Below, in pieces: positions 6,224 to 7,197 of a DNA stretch of 7,197 nt. The first letter of the stretch is position 1, and every line of letters begins with the position of its first letter. This DNA comes from an uncultured Petrimonas sp. GTDB lineage: Bacteria > Bacteroidota > Bacteroidia > Bacteroidales > Dysgonomonadaceae. A program made the translations under genes and the position numbers. The stretch is from the NCBI GenBank assembly GCA_934621705.1, contig CAKTUP010000102.1:1-7197 (forward strand), written 5' to 3'. Below the pieces are notes generated by a model that worked only from the letters and a program-made list of their open reading frames with translations, searched no databases and had not been told where the DNA came from.

Positions 6224-6240
6224 ATTAACAAGATGTTAAT
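6224..6240 (-). repeat. Short AT-rich dyad after the EEP-family gene
   Basis: ATTAACA and TGTTAAT form a perfect 7-bp inverted repeat around a 3-nt loop. The dyad begins 15 nt past the stop of the upstream gene and ends about 22 nt before the mnmG -7 box, so it overlaps the likely -33 region. A run of seven T follows about 15 nt later on the minus strand, too far and with too weak a stem for a convincing terminator. An operator or a weak terminator are both possible. Confidence 0.35.
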
Positions 6241-6255
6241 GGAGTGAAAATAAAC

Positions 6256-7197
6256 TTATTTGGTGCGGATTTTCAGGTAGATGGGCAAATGATCGCTGTA
6301 GCCGCCCGTGTAATGGGTGCGGTAGGTTCTGTTGATATTTACGCGCCCTTTTTTGTCGAAATGGAGCAAGTATTTCGGGTTGAAGACATCGGCGTACTCC
6401 GGCTTGCAGTCGAACTTTTCGGAGAGCAGCATATTGCCCGAAACGATAAACTGGTCGAACAACAGCCAGCCGTTGTGATACGTTGAGCCGATGCCTTTTT
6501 TATGGCGGGGATACATCAGGTTATACAGTTTGAGGTTGACGATATCATCGAACGTTTTTTGTGCTCCCAGCACTTCGTCGATGCTGTTATCGTCCGGCGT
6601 ATCGTTAAAATCGCCCATTATAATTGCATTCGCATCGGGATTTTGGCTCAGCACTTTGTAAACGGCGTTGTGCAATTCGCTTGCCACGAAGTAGCGTCTT
6701 CGTTCCGATCTGTCGGTGCCTTCCCGCCGTGACGGAAAATGTACGATGAAAATATGGAAAACTTCATCAAACGTACTTTTTCCCCTTACGTAAAGGATAT
6801 CCCGTGTGCGGTCTTCAATTCCCGGAAGATGCACGACAACAGGCGTGGATTCGAGCACGATAAACGATTGCGTGTTGTAAATCAGAGCTACATCGGCGCC
6901 ACGTTCATCGGGACTGTCGTAGTGAACGAAGCTGTAATGATTCATCCCTTTTCTGTGCAATCCGTCGAGGATACTCATCATTACGTTCTTGTTTTCGATT
7001 TCAGCCAGGCCGATAATATCGGGAATTTGCGGTTTTACAATGTCTTGAATAACAAATGTTAACTTATCGATTTTGTCGTTAAATTTCTTTTCGTCCCATC
7101 TTAATCTTCCTTTCGGAGTGAACTCGCTGTCCATTATATCGGGATCGTCGATGGTATCGTAAAAATTTTCGGTGTTGTAAAACATAAAGGAAAACTG
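6256..7197 (-). CDS. Endonuclease/exonuclease/phosphatase (EEP) family protein, N-terminus outside the window
   Basis: The frame stays open to the right edge: four codons (QFSF) precede the first ATG at 7185. In Bacteroidota relatives the segment FYNTENFYD lies inside the protein after a strand such as FRVMFYN, so that Met is probably internal and the true start is beyond the window. Numbering from that Met (309 residues to the stop), the EEP metal-dependent hydrolase motifs are present: N7 in YNTEN, E62 in GLAEIEN, RGADVALIY (95-103), H149 in VHFPSRR, MGDFNDTP (190-197) with D192 and N194, and the terminal GGYSDHLP (294-301) with D298 and H299. The active site therefore looks intact. The family includes nucleases, sphingomyelinases and phosphoinositide phosphatases, so the substrate is open. 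Many relatives in this phylum are exported; the signal-peptide region cannot be seen here. It precedes mnmG by 81 nt and is probably a separate transcription unit. Confidence 0.88.
   Translation of the reverse strand, partial: QFSFMFYNTENFYDTIDDPDIMDSEFTPKGRLRWDEKKFNDKIDKLTFVIQDIVKPQIPDIIGLAEIENKNVMMSILDGLHRKGMNHYSFVHYDSPDERGADVALIYNTQSFIVLESTPVVVHLPGIEDRTRDILYVRGKSTFDEVFHIFIVHFPSRREGTDRSERRRYFVASELHNAVYKVLSQNPDANAIIMGDFNDTPDDNSIDEVLGAQKTFDDIVNLKLYNLMYPRHKKGIGSTYHNGWLLFDQFIVSGNMLLSEKFDCKPEYADVFNPKYLLHFDKKGRVNINRTYRTHYTGGYSDHLPIYLKIRTK

Noticed and set aside
1..7197. Mobile elements, CRISPR arrays, defence genes or tRNA/rRNA genes
   Set aside because: No transposase, integrase, regularly spaced repeats, or tRNA/rRNA sequence was recognised; the window is a housekeeping region.

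Overview
This window reads as part of a Bacteroidota chromosome, most likely Bacteroidales and perhaps Dysgonomonas/Proteiniphilum-like; the genus is a guess. The evidence is the protein sequences, the gene order mnmG-apt-uvrC-dtd-mazG-like-deoC, a Bacteroides-type -7 promoter box (TAnnTTTG) before mnmG, and A-rich starts without clear Shine-Dalgarno sequences. All eight coding regions lie on the minus strand, so they are transcribed from high to low coordinates.

From right to left: (1) an endonuclease/exonuclease/phosphatase-family protein whose N-terminus lies beyond the right edge; (2) an 81-nt gap with a small AT-rich dyad and a good -7 box; (3) mnmG, for tRNA wobble-uridine modification, best started at 6174 rather than at the upstream in-frame ATG; (4) a 63-nt gap holding a sequence that fits the chromosomal parS (ParB-binding) consensus at every position; (5) apt, uvrC and dtd, tightly packed (4-nt overlap, then a 5-nt gap); (6) a 49-nt gap with an imperfect GC-rich palindrome; (7) a small MazG-like pyrophosphohydrolase; (8) an 82-nt, very AT-rich gap; (9) deoC; (10) the first 38 codons of an exported protein that leaves through the left edge.

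Functionally this is a housekeeping cluster: tRNA modification (MnmG), adenine salvage (Apt), nucleotide excision repair (UvrC), removal of D-amino acids from tRNA (Dtd), probable nucleotide-pool cleaning (MazG-like) and deoxyribose-phosphate breakdown (DeoC). The genes share a broad theme of nucleotide metabolism and quality control, but co-transcription is inferred from orientation and spacing only.

The most notable signal is the parS-like site between mnmG and apt. In many bacteria parS sites cluster near the replication origin, and mnmG (gidA) is often origin-linked, so the site suggests, without proving, that the window lies in the origin-proximal domain. No RNA genes, CRISPR arrays, insertion sequences or phage genes were seen, and no stretch above 300 nt lacks a gene.
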